Source: Liopterus haemorrhoidalis
Taxonomy: Eukaryota > Arthropoda > Insecta > Coleoptera > Dytiscidae
Assembly: GCA_963971575.1 (NCBI GenBank)
Contig: OZ020624.1
Span: forward strand, 9,138,625-9,202,624
Length of the DNA stretch: 64,000 nt
Direction of reading: 5' to 3'
Positions within the stretch are counted from its first letter, which is position 1. Each line of letters opens with the position of its first letter. A model generated the notes under the pieces. It had not been told where the DNA came from, made no database searches, and saw only the letters and a program-made list of their open reading frames with translations. This document shows positions 1 to 11,514 of this stretch, in pieces. The position numbers and the translations under genes were made by a program.

Positions 1-5
1 AAATC

Positions 6-122
6 ATGCGAAAAAAAATGTCTGTTCGAGTTGTAAACATATTTGAAAGCAGTGGAATTGAAGAAGACAAGTACTTGAAATTTGCATGGAAGTGCTTGAT
101 GAAGTTCAAGTTACCGATGTAA
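6..122 (+). other. short open stretch at window start, unrecognised
   Basis: An open frame runs from the first bases to TAA at 120-122, about 38 codons, with in-frame ATGs at 6 and 18. It includes the string GIEEDKYLKFAWKCLMKF, which looks protein-like but matches nothing I know. It could be the tail of an upstream exon, a relic or chance. Low confidence. Confidence 0.2.
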
Positions 123-715
123 CCCGTCCTTTGCAGCGGACAACAAGCTAATAAACATTGAAATTTACGCATTTTGCCTACTTTACAAGCAGCTATTCCA
201 TAGATTTATTTAAAACTATGCTGCTTTGTAAATTGTCTTAAATAAATCTTAAAACTTGTTCATAAAATGAACCGAACTCATAAATTACATCTTTTAATTT
301 TCTCCAACAACAATTTAAGATAAACGAATTCTTTGTCACTAATATCGCCTTTTGAGGTATTGAAAATTTGTTTTGAATATTGTACTACACTCACGCCTAG
401 CTACCTATAAATTAATTTTTGTTTTGCTAATAGTAAATGACACATAACTTTGACTACATCCTATGAATATTATTAATAACCGTTTTTTAATTTTATATTT
501 AAATCTTTTCATCAAGATTTTTTACTGGAATTTTAATACATTAAAATCAAATTATTCAGTGTTAAATAATGCTGAAATTAATCGTTTTCATGCTTAGAAT
601 CATTCTCACAGAGCATAAAGCACGAAAAGATTTAATTATCTAATTACTTTACATGTTCTGACCAGGTTACCGTATAAAACTATTATTGTTGTTAAAATTA
701 TATTAGTAAAAATAT
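123..715. other. AT-rich intronic sequence
   Basis: No coding, RNA or repeat signal was recognised in this stretch before the first family A repeat. Confidence 0.5.
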
Positions 716-1740
716 TGATGTGAAGTGTGAATTTTCACACATTTCAGGGTTTTGCAGGTATTTAGTAAGTGAATGATGATTATTTGGGATGCCAAAACAA
801 ATTTTATATAATTATTTTTTTTTTTTTGTTAATTTTAATTCGAACGCCTAATACCATTATTTAGGTTTCTAAATATGTGCAGTATTTTTTTTTTTTTTTT
901 TTATATAGCAAGGTTCTTTAAGATTTTGAAAATTGCGCCTTTGTCTTTCATTGGTTGTTATAAGCTCCGCCCCTCTGATTTCGTGTACATTGAACCAGAA
1001 TTTAATTATAATTTCAACAATTTCCACTGGTTATTAAATTTACGCTTTTAAAAATTAAATGCAATATTTGCCAAAATATAACTAGAATTTTGAAAAAATA
1101 ATTTAAACATAAAAATGCAAAAAAAAGCAAAAAAAAATATTGTCTCTTCTCGTGGGGATCGAACTGACTTAGTTGGGTGAAAATGTCAGCGCAAGTACCA
1201 CTACACCAAGATAAGCCTTCCATTCGAGCGTGTTACAAAGCTATTACAAAGTATACATTGTTAGCTAAAAAAACACAAAAAATGCGTTTTTTTCCAAAAA
1301 CATAATCTGATCAAAAATTCCTGTAGTACTATTCCGGTTCACACCAATGTACATTACTTAGAATTTTTTCAGATTTTAAGTTTAAACCATGTGGGCTACA
1401 GGTGTGGGACAAAAATTTTTTTGCACAATTTTGGCAAACATCGCAAAAATAAAAATTTGATCGTTAATCCACGTACCAAGGGCTTTCATTTGATACCCTA
1501 CTCAGAACTATAAAAAAATATTTTTATTTTCGATGAGCACGTATTTGTTTATATTTTTAGGGGGATATGGTTTTTAGATGTTATAGTATTTTTCCTATGT
1601 GCGGGTCAAAGAGTTGTATAAGCATGCCAAATTTCAACTCTCTAGGTTTAGCCGTTTGGCTACAATTTTTGCCGAACAGACAGACAGACGACAAAATGAC
1701 GGTATAAGGGTTTTTTGGTCATACCTACAAAACCCTAAAA
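716..1740 (-). mobile_element. family A repeat, copy A1, near full length
   Basis: This is a DNA-transposon-like repeat in reverse orientation. One end carries the perfect palindrome GTGTGAATTTTCACAC (725-740) and AGGGTTTTGCAGGTAT (746-761). The other end is ATACCTACAAAACCCT (1721-1736), a near-inverted copy. The order of parts matches the other copies: a GC-box-like stretch GGGGCGGAG on the minus strand, a poly-T block, a tRNA-like module, an AT-rich arm and a short (GTCT)n. No ORF of transposase type is present, so it is non-autonomous. No clear target duplication was seen. Confidence 0.8.
1151..1217 (-). ncRNA. tRNA-like Pol III module in copy A1
   Basis: On the minus strand an A-box-like TGGTGTAGTGG (1208-1198) precedes a B-box-like AGTTCGATCCC (1165-1155). 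A-runs on the plus strand at 1119-1126 and 1129-1137 are T-run terminators in this orientation. The loop region TTTTCACCC resembles the anticodon loop of tRNA-Glu, but the T-stem does not pair, so it is not a functional tRNA. Transcription is inference. Confidence 0.55.
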
Positions 1741-2560
1741 ATTACAGGATCTGACTCGTTTACTTTCTTTGTTCTCTGCAATCTCAGACTTGCATTCTAC
1801 TTCCTTTTCTTCATATTATAAATTTATTTTAAGTGGACAATTTTTGCAAGTTGTTACATGCAATTGCAAGATGGTGTTGTTTGTGTCTGTGGTATTAGGT
1901 CATAGCAGGGCACAGAGCTACTGTTAATGTTCTTGTTAGCTGAATGAGAAGGTGCATCGGCCGAGATCCTCCAGCAAGGTCGGCCTAACACTCTCAAATC
2001 AACCATCTACTCCACGCACCAGCATCACAATAGACTATGATTGAACTCGCGATAATACTCCCCGATGATATGGATGTTTTTGAACTTGGATTTTCGTAGG
2101 CGAAACCAAAGGCTGTCTTATGTTTTAAATGTTGATTGAAGAAGTGGTTTTTATAAAATAAAATAGCTTCAGTAGGTGTAGAGATGTGTGTGATTAATTT
2201 CTTGTTTTATGATATATTCTAATGTGAAATGTCAAGTTAAAAAACATTTCAGAATATCAATATTTGAAGAGTGTTTTTGCCAGTATTTGGTCAATTGTTA
2301 TTCCGCGTAACAAAAATATACAGATATTGCTCAATATTACTGCTTCTCATCTACTTGTTATTTACACACATACATAATTTTAGTTTGTATATTTTTATTT
2401 ACTTAATTAAGTAAATAAGGATGTATATCTCAGATTTGTACCATGACTAATTTTTCTATTATCTAAGTTATGTTTTGACATGTTTTTTATGTCATTACAT
2501 AATAATGTTTGGATTGTATGTTAAAAAGGTCATTTTGATAATGTGTTGTTATTGTTGCAG
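1741..2560. other. presumed 5' UTR intron of dachsous; less AT-rich island at 1905-2100
   Basis: Mostly AT-rich. The segment 1905-2100 is noticeably less AT-rich and looks like decayed coding or TE sequence, but I could not identify it. Confidence 0.4.
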
Positions 2561-2567
2561 GGTGCAG
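2551..2567 (+). promoter_or_regulatory. 3' splice acceptor of the dachsous exon, possible tandem acceptor
   Basis: A T-rich tract (TGTTGTTATTGTTGCAG) ends in CAG at 2560. A second GCAG follows at 2567, so 2561 or 2568 could be the first exonic base. Both lie in the 5' UTR and leave the reading frame unchanged. Confidence 0.7.
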
Positions 2568-4352
2568 GATGTGCGATCGTTTGAGCTGTCGATGATGTGG
2601 AGTTCCCGGAGCTCCAGCCGGCTCACGATGTCGCCGAGAGCCTTCGTGTTGCTGTTGGTGCTGGTGACGGCCCGCGCCGGCGGGGAGCATGTGCGCGACC
2701 TCGAGGTGTCCGAGGGAGCGCCTGTCGGAACCAGGATAGGCTACATCGGTGACGGCGCCTTCCACGAGAGCGGCCCACCCTACCTCATCGTACCAGTCAC
2801 AGGCAGCGCCGTCGACTCGGACCTCGCCATCGACCAGACCACCGGCGAGATACGCACCAAAGTGCCTTTGGACAGAGAAACGCGTTCCTCGTATTCGCTT
2901 GTTGCGATTCCTCTTAGTGGTGATAATGTGCGCGTGTTGGTGCGTGTGCTGGACGAGAACGATAATGCGCCCACGTTTCCGGCGCCCATTATGAATATCG
3001 AGTTCCCGGAGAACACACCGCGGGACGTTAAACGGACCTTACACCCCGCCAGAGACCAAGATCTCGGCATCTACAACACGCAGAGGTACAACATTGTGTC
3101 CGGTAACGTGAACAACGCTTTCCGTCTGTCCTCTCATCGTGAGAGAGACGGGGTGCTTTACCTCGACCTTCAGATCAACGGATTCTTGGATCGGGAGACG
3201 ACCTCGTCCTACAGCCTAGTGATTGAAGCACTGGACGGTGGTAGTCCACCTCTCCGTGGAGAAATAACCGTTAACATCACGATACAAGACGTAAATGACA
3301 ACCAACCCATCTTCAACCAGAGCCGATACTTTGCCACAGTACCAGAAAATGCAACCGTTGGCACCACCGTGTTGCAAGTGTTCGCGACCGATACTGACTC
3401 GGGCGACAACGGCCAGATCGAGTACTCCATCAACAGGAGACAGAGTGATAGAGACGCCATGTTCAGAATAGACTTGACGACTGGAATCATTTCTGTAAAT
3501 AAACCACTTGACTTTGAAACAAAAGAACTACATGAGTTAGTGATAGTGGCTAAAGATCACGGTTTACAACCTCTTGAGACGACTGCATTTGTATCAATAA
3601 GAGTGACAGATGTAAACGACAACCAGCCGACAATCAACGTTATATTCTTGAGCGATGATGCAACTCCTAAGATCTCTGAATCGGCTCAACCGGGAGAGTT
3701 CGTGGCGAGAATATCAGTGCACGATCCGGATTCTAAAACGGAATACTCCAATATCAATGTTACTCTGACCGGAGGCGAAGGTCATTTTGGATTAACTACT
3801 CGGGACAACATTATATATTTAGTGATAGTGTCGTTACCGTTAGATAGAGAAGTGCAGCCCAACTACACTCTCAGTGTGGTGGCAACAGACACTGGCACGC
3901 CTCCCTTGCACGCTTCCAGGACAATCCACCTCAGAGTAACTGATATCAATGACAATGCCCCTGAATTCGAGCGCGAGGTGTACCACGCTAATGTGATGGA
4001 GGTGTCTGACCCTGGTACTTCGGTAATCCAGGTGTTGGCTTCTGATAAGGATGAAGGAAATAACTCTGCCATATTTTACTCGTTGATGGAGACCCCGGAC
4101 ACGCATTCCTCCTGGTTTAAGATAGACCCACGCTCCGGGCTGGTGACAACTCGTGCGCACGTGGATTGCGAAACGGATCCGGTGCCTCAGTTGACAGTGA
4201 TCGCGACCGACAGTGGTTTCCCACCCTTATCCTCAACTGCGACAGTGTTAGTGACCATACATGATGTGAATGACAACGAACCGATATTCGATCAAAGTTT
4301 CTACAATGTTTCAGTGGCGGAAAACGAGGCTAGCGGACGCTGCATTCTTAAG
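2561..4352 (+). CDS. ds: dachsous-like giant cadherin, first coding exon (coding from 2592)
   Basis: Dachsous is a very large atypical cadherin that binds Fat on neighbouring cells in planar polarity and Hippo growth control. The exon follows a pyrimidine-rich acceptor ending in CAG at 2560 and stops at AAG/GTAGAT (4352/4353), giving 587 codons in phase 0. From M1 (2592) there is a signal peptide whose core is FVLLLVLVTARA (about residues 17-28), then five cadherin repeats. Their calcium-linker motifs are DENDNAP (residue 121), DVNDNQP (233 and 340), DINDNAP (451) and DVNDNEP (558); a sixth repeat starts and is cut by the intron. Each repeat also shows LDRE/LDFE and A.D.G type motifs, and there are several N-x-S/T sites. 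The text matches my memory of insect Dachsous closely, e.g. NTPRDVKRTL and SHRERDGVLYLDLQ. The frame stays open upstream to 2475, but that part is intronic. The exon is much more GC-rich than its flanks. The rest of the protein (more cadherin repeats, membrane segment, cytoplasmic tail) lies outside the window. Confidence 0.9.
2569..2595 (+). other. upstream ORF overlapping the dachsous start codon
   Basis: An out-of-frame ATG at 2569 opens an 8-codon uORF whose TGA (2593-2595) overlaps the main ATG at 2592 (ATGA). A second in-frame ATG follows immediately at 2595 and has an A at -3. If the 2561 acceptor is used, the uORF lies entirely in this exon, so scanning ribosomes would meet it first. 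Its effect on translation is inference. Confidence 0.6.
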
Positions 4353-4354
4353 GT
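4353..4354 (+). promoter_or_regulatory. 5' splice donor after dachsous coding exon
   Basis: AAG/GTAGAT at 4352/4353. The protein similarity to Dachsous ends exactly here (RCILK), and the continuing frame becomes a hydrophobic, AT-rich tail ending at TAA 4407-4409, which is intron-like. Confidence 0.85.
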
Positions 4355-4461
4355 AGATTTTTTATTATTTATTTTATCGTTTTTACCAGTGATCGTTGTC
4401 TCTTTATAAGAGATGACCTTACCAAGAGTGCGCTTTAGCGTTTTAGCTAATTCCATTCAGC

Positions 4462-4801
4462 ACTATTTGGGTTTTACCTTATACGTGGAGTGACAAAATT
4501 TAAAACGTTCTACCTTAAAAATCAGAAAGTGCCTAAAAGCCTTGTGTTCCAAAATACGTACTTCGAAAAAAAAAACCGTACTATGAACTATATAAAAGGA
4601 CAGTGATACAAAGTGAACACCTATGTACACATTGGATTAAACCCATTCACATTGGTAAGACAAAATATATTTTATATGTATTTTATAGGATTGTTCTTGA
4701 AGGACTTGTAATGTGAACGCTCCCATTTAAATACATGTAAAATATACCTTACCCATATGTTTGTGTGAATGTGAATGGTTATAATGTAAAACCCAAATAG
4801 T
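4462..4801. mobile_element. MITE, 340 bp
   Basis: The ends are inverted copies of ACTATTTGGGTTTTAC followed by a T-rich match (4462-4482 against 4781-4801, about 20 of 21). A smaller internal inverted repeat (CCATTCACATT) is also present. There is no ORF and no clear target duplication. Confidence 0.6.
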
Positions 4802-5680
4802 TGTTAAATCATTCCATTATTTCTCATTATTTAAGGTTAAAAAAATCTGAAAAAAATATTTAACAAAAGACATGTATAAAATACTGTTCATACATTATCT
4901 GAATAATAAAAACTGTACATATTTGATAACTAAAATATCTTTTATTCGTATAACATATTTTGCGAGTGAGCCGGAGGAAGATTTAGAGGCGAGTGATAGT
5001 TTATTTCAAGAGTCCGTTGTTAGTGGATTGTGTTTGTGCCTATTCTGTTGATGTTAAGTAATGTTGAAGGCACAGGTAAAATGCCCACCCATTGAGTGGG
5101 GTCATATGGTAGAAATGATCTTCGATGCCTGTTCGTACCTTAAAAAATTTCGATGCTTTCTTATATTAACATATAAATTGTATATTCACACATGTCCCCT
5201 TTTCTGCAGCGACCTTAATTTCAATCTTTTATTTCCAAGAAATACTTTGAAAATAAAACATGGCATTACACTACAAATACATGGATTTCCTTTCTGTTTT
5301 CTGACATATATTTTTGTTTATGTTGAGTAAGGCGTTTAAAATTTTTTAAAAATACACATTATTTTTATTTTTATATTCGAAGCAACTTAAGCGAAAATAC
5401 TTAACTTGTTATTAATGAAAGATAAAGAGGTACGGACATGTAATAATTTTCTGCTGAATTAGTAGTTGGAATTTCAACCGGAAGTGGTAGGTTACGCTCA
5501 TCGTTCCATGCTTTTTAGGTTTAGGGGACGTCAAATCATCAATTAAATGAACAAACAAGCTTCATATCATACTATTAAAAACTGTGACTTGTTAGGTGAT
5601 TGATTCATCCAATATCAAAACAACATCAATAAGAAACCTTTTTCAAAAATACAAGGCTTAATAAATGAAAAAAAAAAAAC
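4802..5680. other. AT-rich intron
   Basis: No gene or repeat recognised. The 89-codon open frame at 5061-5330 has no familiar features. Confidence 0.4.
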
Positions 5681-5819
5681 TAGGCCGCTTTATAAAACAG
5701 AATAAGGAATTATTCTGAGTTTATCTCTAAATGGTTTGAAAACAGCATCTTATTAATAAGTTCTTTAGTATTAGAAATAAACAAAAGATTGGAGCAGTTA
5801 CTTTAAGGAAAGCGGCCTA
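5681..5819. mobile_element. short MITE, 139 bp
   Basis: Terminal inverted repeat TAGGCCGCTTT (5681-5691) against AAAGCGGCCTA (5809-5819). Non-coding. Confidence 0.5.
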
Positions 5820-5827
5820 AAGATGTA

Positions 5828-5905
5828 AACTGGATCATCGATGCAGCATCAAGACAACGTACCAGCTCATGACTTCCCTTCTGGTTTGGCAATTTTTCAA
5901 AAGTT
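5828..5905. repeat. dispersed repeat M, copy 1
   Basis: Similar over about 70 bases to 38930-38990; both contain CTTCCCTTCTGGTTT preceded by GCATCA and ACGTAC. The family is unknown. Confidence 0.45.
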
Positions 5906-6461
5906 ACCTTAATTTGCTAGTTACCATAACATAACTGTCTAACCTGATACAGTATATGTTTTTTTCAAGTTATTTTGGCTTTTATTTTCTATTTTAGCCT
6001 GCATGTGTAATAAAAATTTAGGTATCAAGCCAAGACAGTCAAGAAATTGCTACGCTATTTCCCATCTAGCAGTACGGAATGACCAGAATAAAAAAATATT
6101 CATTATCGAAATTTAAGAAGTAAAGTTAAAATTTTGAGCAGTTACTTTAGTTGGTGTGAGAATAAAATATAGTTTTCAATTATAGAACAAATATTTGTTT
6201 TAAATTTAACCTCAAAATCTGACATTAAATGTCAATAAATAATGATACTGGACAGTGATATTGCCGATATATGTTTTTATAAATAAGATTCCATGGCTTT
6301 CTAGACTATTTTTTTTTTCTCGATCATATTGCAGAATAATTCTAAAATATTACAGACTGCATAAAATCAGAAACTAGGAAGTCCTTAGGAGGCTGGGCAA
6401 ATAATTAGAAATTATGTCAACCATAGAATAAAACAACCATAACTTGTTAATAACTATTCTA
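5906..6461. other. AT-rich intron
   Basis: Nothing recognised. Confidence 0.4.
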
Positions 6462-7740
6462 CCAGGTCTACAAGTATGAAATGCGGATTTTCTTCAAACT
6501 TGCCGCGCAAACCGAGTGTATAGTTCAAAGTTTCAACACATATGGCGTTTTGTTAAGTTATCATTAAGTGTCAAATGCGTATAGGTTATAATTTGAAAAG
6601 TGATCATATAGTTTTGTTTTACTGTGTTAAAAATGTCAAATTTTGTGCCAATTAAAGAGCATTCGCGGACAGTACTACTGTTTTGTTTTCATTTGAAAAA
6701 AATTGCTGCTGAATCATACCGACTGCTTCGAGAAGCTTATGGTGAATATGCTCCATCGCAAGATACGTGTGAACGATGATTTCGGCGTTTCAAAAGTGGT
6801 GACTTTGATCTTACAGACAAAGAACATGGAAAACCTCCAAAAAAATATGAAGATTCAAAATTGGAAACATTGCTACAGGAAGACGATAGTCAATCACAAA
6901 AACAACTAGCAGAGCAGTTAGGCGTTAGTCAACAAGCTGTTTCCAATCGCCTACGAGAGATGGGTAAGATCCAGAAAGTCGGCAGATGGGTTCCACATGC
7001 ATTGAATGAGAGGCAGATGGAAAAACGCAAAAACACTTGTTAAATTTTGCTTGCACGATACAAAAGAAAGTCTTTTTTGCATCGTACCATTACTGGCGAT
7101 GAAAAATGTATTTATTTTGAAAATCCCAAACACAAAAAATCATGGGTGAACCCAGGCTCATCATCCACATCAACTGTAAGACCGAATCGCTTTGGCAAAA
7201 AGACAATGCTCTGCACTTGGTGGAACCAAAAGGGTATGGTCTATTATGAATTGTTAAAATCTGGTGAAACAGTTAATACCCAAGGCTACCAACAACTGAT
7301 CGAATTGAACCATTCGCTGCTCATAAAATGACCAGAATACGAAAGAAGACAGCACAAGGTAATCTTTCTTCACGATAACGCTCCATCACATAAGGCAAAA
7401 GCAGTTTGCAACACATTGGAGGTACTCAAGTGGGAAGTGCTACCCCATGCCGCTTACTCACCAGACTTGGACCCTTCAGATTACCACTTGTTCGCATCGA
7501 TGGGTCACGCACTTGCCGAGCACTTGTTCATATGAAAATGTGAAAGAATGGCTAGATGAATGGTTTGCGGGGAAAGGGGAAGAGTTCTACTGGCGAGGTA
7601 TTCACAAATTGCCTGAAAGATGTGAAAAATGTATAACTTCTAATGGAGCATACTTTGAATAAATAAACTTTTACTGTTCTTTTGAGTTAAATGTGTTTTA
7701 TTTTAAAAAAAAATACGCATTTCATACTTGTAGACCTGTG
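6462..7740 (+). mobile_element. mariner transposon, nearly complete, inactive
   Basis: About 1.28 kb, the usual length for mariner. It is flanked by TA (6460-6461 and 7741-7742), with inverted ends CAGGTCTACAAGTATGAAAT near 6463 and 7738. It holds one broken transposase gene. Both ends are readable, so it is a full-length but dead copy. Confidence 0.9.
6633..7662 (+). pseudogene. mariner transposase (DD34D type), broken
   Basis: Starts at ATG 6633. The N-terminal helix-turn-helix part (EQLGVSQQAVSNRLREMGKI) and the catalytic part are recognisable. The three acid motifs remain: TGDEK, HDNAPSH and YSPDLDPSDYHLF. Damage consists of stops at 6777 (a likely W codon), 7041 and 7329, a frameshift near 7530, and DEKC where the family has DEKW. 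The C-terminus, read in the shifted frame, ends near GAYFE at 7662. A cut-and-paste transposase cannot be made from this copy. Confidence 0.9.
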
Positions 7741-8400
7741 TAATTGTGATATTCTGAGCACAACTTGTTTACTTTAACAGAGCTGTAAACTTCCAAGGTC
7801 GCATAATGATAACAAACTCTATTCTGTAACATCGTAATTTTACACTATTTAAAAAAAAACGTATTAAATAATAGAACCAAAATTAAGAAAACAATACATC
7901 GGCTAGTAAAGTGTTAATAGAAATACTTTAACTACTCCTCGTATACAAATATGACAACATTTTTTATAAATGTGAAATCCGTAGGCGTCAATCGTAATAT
8001 CTTATATGATGATAAAAACATAAATAAAACAAATATTTTTCATAATAAAAAAAGTCTTGTTTCCTCTTGTTCATATGAGAAAATGTAAACATTTATCAAT
8101 TTGTCAAATTATTTTACATTAAAAAAATATGACAACACTGTTACAGATGATTAAAAATTTTAACAAATTCGCTTTCACAACAGGGGGCACATATATCTCA
8201 TACAACACGATAAATTAATTATATATTTTTTTCTATCATCAATATTAGCTAAAAGATATGACATTGTAAACACAAAAATACCATGTGGTCACCACATTAC
8301 TTTCTAAGTACAAATATATTAAAAAAAAAGATTACAAAACACAGATTTTAGATGACGGTATGTATATATTAACATATAAATTATTTTGTTTGTGTGAAAA
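7741..8400. other. AT-rich intron
   Basis: No feature recognised except poly-A/T tracts. A short (ATGT)n microsatellite follows at 8401-8432. Confidence 0.4.
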
Positions 8401-8432
8401 TATGTATGTATGTTTCGTATGTATGTATGTAT
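8401..8432. repeat. (ATGT)n microsatellite
   Basis: Imperfect run of TATG/ATGT units. Confidence 0.8.
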
Positions 8433-8454
8433 GCTGCAGCCTCTTAGCCCTCCC

Positions 8455-8765
8455 CCCTAGAAACGCCACTGCATCCAGCATAGATTTCTGCATGTAACTC
8501 TCAGTTTTGATATTGTACGGTGAGTAGTCAAGTTTCTCCACCATACGTGAGTGCTAGCAGAGTTAATTGATTGAAATTTTATACTTTCAATTACTGGGGG
8601 TTATGTTTGGATTTATAAATGTTCTTTAATTCTGAACATGTTGCAAGACTGAGCTTAATTCGCTTGTTGTTTTCATTGTCTCGTAGATTTTTTCTGAAGC
8701 ATATTAGCCCCAGATAGATAAATTCATCTACAACTACTTCTTTGCTATCGCTGAGCACACGTTAT
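8455..8765 (-). pseudogene. non-LTR retrotransposon reverse transcriptase fragment
   Basis: The minus-strand translation shows VVVDEFIYLGL, then, after two stops, LALTYGGETWLLT. These match the two well-known C-terminal RT-region motifs (x-F-x-YLG and LTYGxETWxLT) of insect LINEs. Stops interrupt the frame and only about 100 codons remain. The hAT-like element at 8766 sits directly against it. Confidence 0.7.
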
Positions 8766-9547
8766 TAGAGATGGGAATTTCGACTCAATTTGCGGAACCG
8801 GATCAGTGGAGGTCGTTCAGTTTACTGAACCGGCTCATTGATTCGGCTAAGTAAACATTGAGACACACGTCGGTCAGTTGTCGGTCGTTCGTTCAAACGG
8901 TTATTGGTTTGCAATATGTAGGTAGAACGTCGCTTATCCGGCTCTTGCATTATATGAACAGTAAACATGTTCACGAAACAGGTCGGCCGTTCGTTCAATA
9001 CGGTTGTTGGTTTGCAATATGTAGGTAGAACGTCGCTCAGCCGCCTCTTGAATTATATGAACAAGTTAAATGAATAAAAATCTATAGAAGTGAATTATCT
9101 AACATTTTTGCTGGGTTAATAGTAAACAAACAATTCACTTTATGTAGGTACTGTATTTTAAACCAGATGTGTTAAGTTTATGGCGATGTTTATTGCCCTT
9201 ATAAATCGGACATCTGGGATTTGGGCAATATATTTATATAGTATGGTTGTAAGAAAGTACAGACTAAGCCTATTAGTTTCAAATAGACTGCCCTACAAAT
9301 TGATGACAAAATACACTTTATGATAATAGATTACAAGCCGAGTTATCGCGAAGTTCAACATGATATCGATCCAGATCCGGATCACTCCGGTCACTGCTCA
9401 CAATCGCCCGATCAATCGTATCCTTGAAACTTGAAACTATGCAGTTAACCGTGATCCGGCTCATTTCAATTTGGTGAACCGTGTCACTTCGGTCAGTGTA
9501 CTGAGTCGGCTCAGTGAGCCGGTTCGTTCATGAACGACCCATCTCTA
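8766..9547. mobile_element. hAT-like non-autonomous element, 782 bp
   Basis: Ends TAGAGATGGG (8766-8775) and CCCATCTCTA (9538-9547), a typical hAT terminus. Flanking CACGTTAT and CGCGTTAC agree at 6 of 8 bases, consistent with a decayed 8-bp target duplication. Subterminal regions are full of GAACCGGCTCA / GATCCGG type motifs on both strands. Inside is an imperfect tandem duplication of about 105 bp (8879-8980 and 8982-9070, sharing GGTTTGCAATATGTAGGTAG). No ORF. Confidence 0.75.
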
Positions 9548-9704
9548 CGCGTTACACTGCGATTAGCCATAGTATGAGGTACCTAGTCTTGCCATAAATA
9601 CTGTTACAAAGGTTTCAGGGAAATTCCATAAGATGCTTAAAGATATTTAAATTTTCTTTTAGTTCATAATAAATAGATGCATTTAAAACAAGAAACATAA
9701 AACA

Positions 9705-10322
9705 GTTTTCAAAATGATGTATCGTGGGCGTTACTCAGCGCTTAAGTCTCTGCGGCCACTCGTCAACAAAATTACGCAGGCTACTTAAAAATATTTTTAA
9801 TATTAAGGATGCTATTAACGAGAATGTTCACGAGAAGCTTGTGAGAAAGCGCCGCTGTCCCAAAGGGGCCATTGCCCTACTTCAGTTATGGTTTGATGGG
9901 GCGGGAGCTATAGCGGTACTACTAAGATTCATTTTTACTAGAAAGGGGTAAAAACATAGATCAAAATCTACTCAATACTTCTCCAATCGTTTCCAGTACT
10001 TTTGTTGCCACTGGGACTTCCAGTAAGATTCAGCTCCAGCCTATCATGCGAAGCCTGCGCAACAGTGGCTTGAAAGCAATATATCGGACTTTATTTGTCC
10101 TGATAGTTGGCTGCCTAGGAACTTTGTCCTCAATCCCCTGGTCTACAAATTTCGGTCCGAGCTTCACTATATGGTTTGCCAGAAGACTTGCCCTAAAATG
10201 TTAGCCTGAAGCACTCACTGATGAAGGTAGAGAGTTTTTCTGTAAAAACCCTTCGTAATTCTATTGCATGGTTGCAGAGACTTAAGCGCTGTGTAACGGC
10301 CAGTGGTGGTCATTTTGAAAAC
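9705..10322 (+). mobile_element. IS630/Tc1-mariner superfamily relic with inverted ends
   Basis: GTTTTCAAAATGA at 9705 and its inverted copy ending at 10322, plus a second inverted match CAGCGCTTAAGTCTCTGC further in. Interior translations (several frames) show SVMVWWGGSYSGTT, then, near the end, RLKRCVTASGGHFEN. These are family strings around the first catalytic region and the C-terminus. Heavily frameshifted and internally shortened. Confidence 0.65.
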
Positions 10323-11514
10323 TAACATATTTATGTATTTAAAAACTAATTTTAAAATCAATTAATTCAAAAGCAGCATCTGCATCAGAAGATCTTAAAA
10401 TAAATTATTATATTACTGATATTAAATAATGTATGTAAATGTATTTATGTCAAATTTAAATTAAAATTTAACAAAGTAAATCAAGATAAAACATTTTATA
10501 ATATAAATATATTCAAATACTATCACGCTTTTTCACTTTCCATTGTTACTATTTTAAATCATTACTTTTTTCATCTAATGACATCATCAATATTATATAT
10601 AATAGGCATAAAAAACTTGATTTTTAATTTCTAGTTCTATTAAAAATACCGGCGCTAACGATCTGAAACTTCGGAATTTTGTAAATTGCTTTGCGTGGGA
10701 GATGGTTTTTTGCTATTAACATTTTTTCTAAAACGAGGAGTCTTAATATATTTATTACGTGCAGATCGTTAGTTCTCTTTATTTATAAGTTTAAAGACAT
10801 CATATATGAACGAATACACTTTTTCTAGTGAGGTATACTTAAATCTAGAGTACTTTGTACAATGTAGACTATGAAGCCTGGTTTATGATAGGCCGAAACA
10901 TAAACCATCGTTTATGCATAATGCATCAATGGTTTATCATTGTTCTGCTTATAGTCTCTTTATGCTCATGAAATGCGTTTGTTCTATGGATCTATTATAA
11001 GCCAGGCTTGAGAGTTGCAGCCGTGGTAACAATACGGAAGAAGTTAAAACTCAGCTATAACTGTAACATCTGAGCGCTTTTGAAAAATCTTTAGCCGTAT
11101 AAGGTGTGAATACTTTTGTGAAAGTCCCTGCAATCTCATTACCTTTACCTGAGCTAGTGGCCGAAGGGATCTGGACGAAAGTTACATCATAAAACGAAAT
11201 GATGTAGAACTTAATAAACTAAAAATAATAATAAAATTAATATTTTCATTCTTGGTCGTTCTCCTCGACCGTAATCTTTCACATAGTTTAAACCGCGAAC
11301 CCAAATGACGTATCAGGAAATGATATGGTGCATTTCTTGTTGCAAAATATTGATGATACGCTCTTTGCAGTAAAACTATTGACTTCTGTTTCGCATAATG
11401 AAATTTATTTTAACTCGCTTGTTTGACGGCAAATTTTGTTCGGTATGTCATTTATCATAAATGTGACATTTTAAATATGAAATAAAAAATTAAAAAGTTA
11501 ATTAAACCGTAGTA
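10323..11514. other. AT-rich intron with one small MITE (10874-11009)
   Basis: Apart from the MITE listed separately, nothing was recognised. Confidence 0.4.
10874..11009. mobile_element. MITE, 136 bp
   Basis: Inverted ends AAGCCTGGTTTATGATA (10874-10890) and TATTATAAGCCAGGCTT (10993-11009). The interior has further palindromes around GCATAATGC. No ORF. Confidence 0.6.

Noticed and set aside
716..1740. Family A as a Helitron because of a hairpin near one end
   Set aside because: No TC...CTRR termini; instead inverted AGGGTTTT motifs occur at both ends.
2475..2560. In-frame upstream extension of the dachsous frame with an earlier ATG at 2475
   Set aside because: The segment is AT-rich, contains a pyrimidine tract and CAG acceptor, and gives an implausible Cys-rich N-terminus before a proper signal peptide that starts at 2592.
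2487..4160. Long minus-strand and alternative-frame ORFs across the dachsous exon
   Set aside because: Shadows of a GC-rich coding exon; none has recognisable domains.
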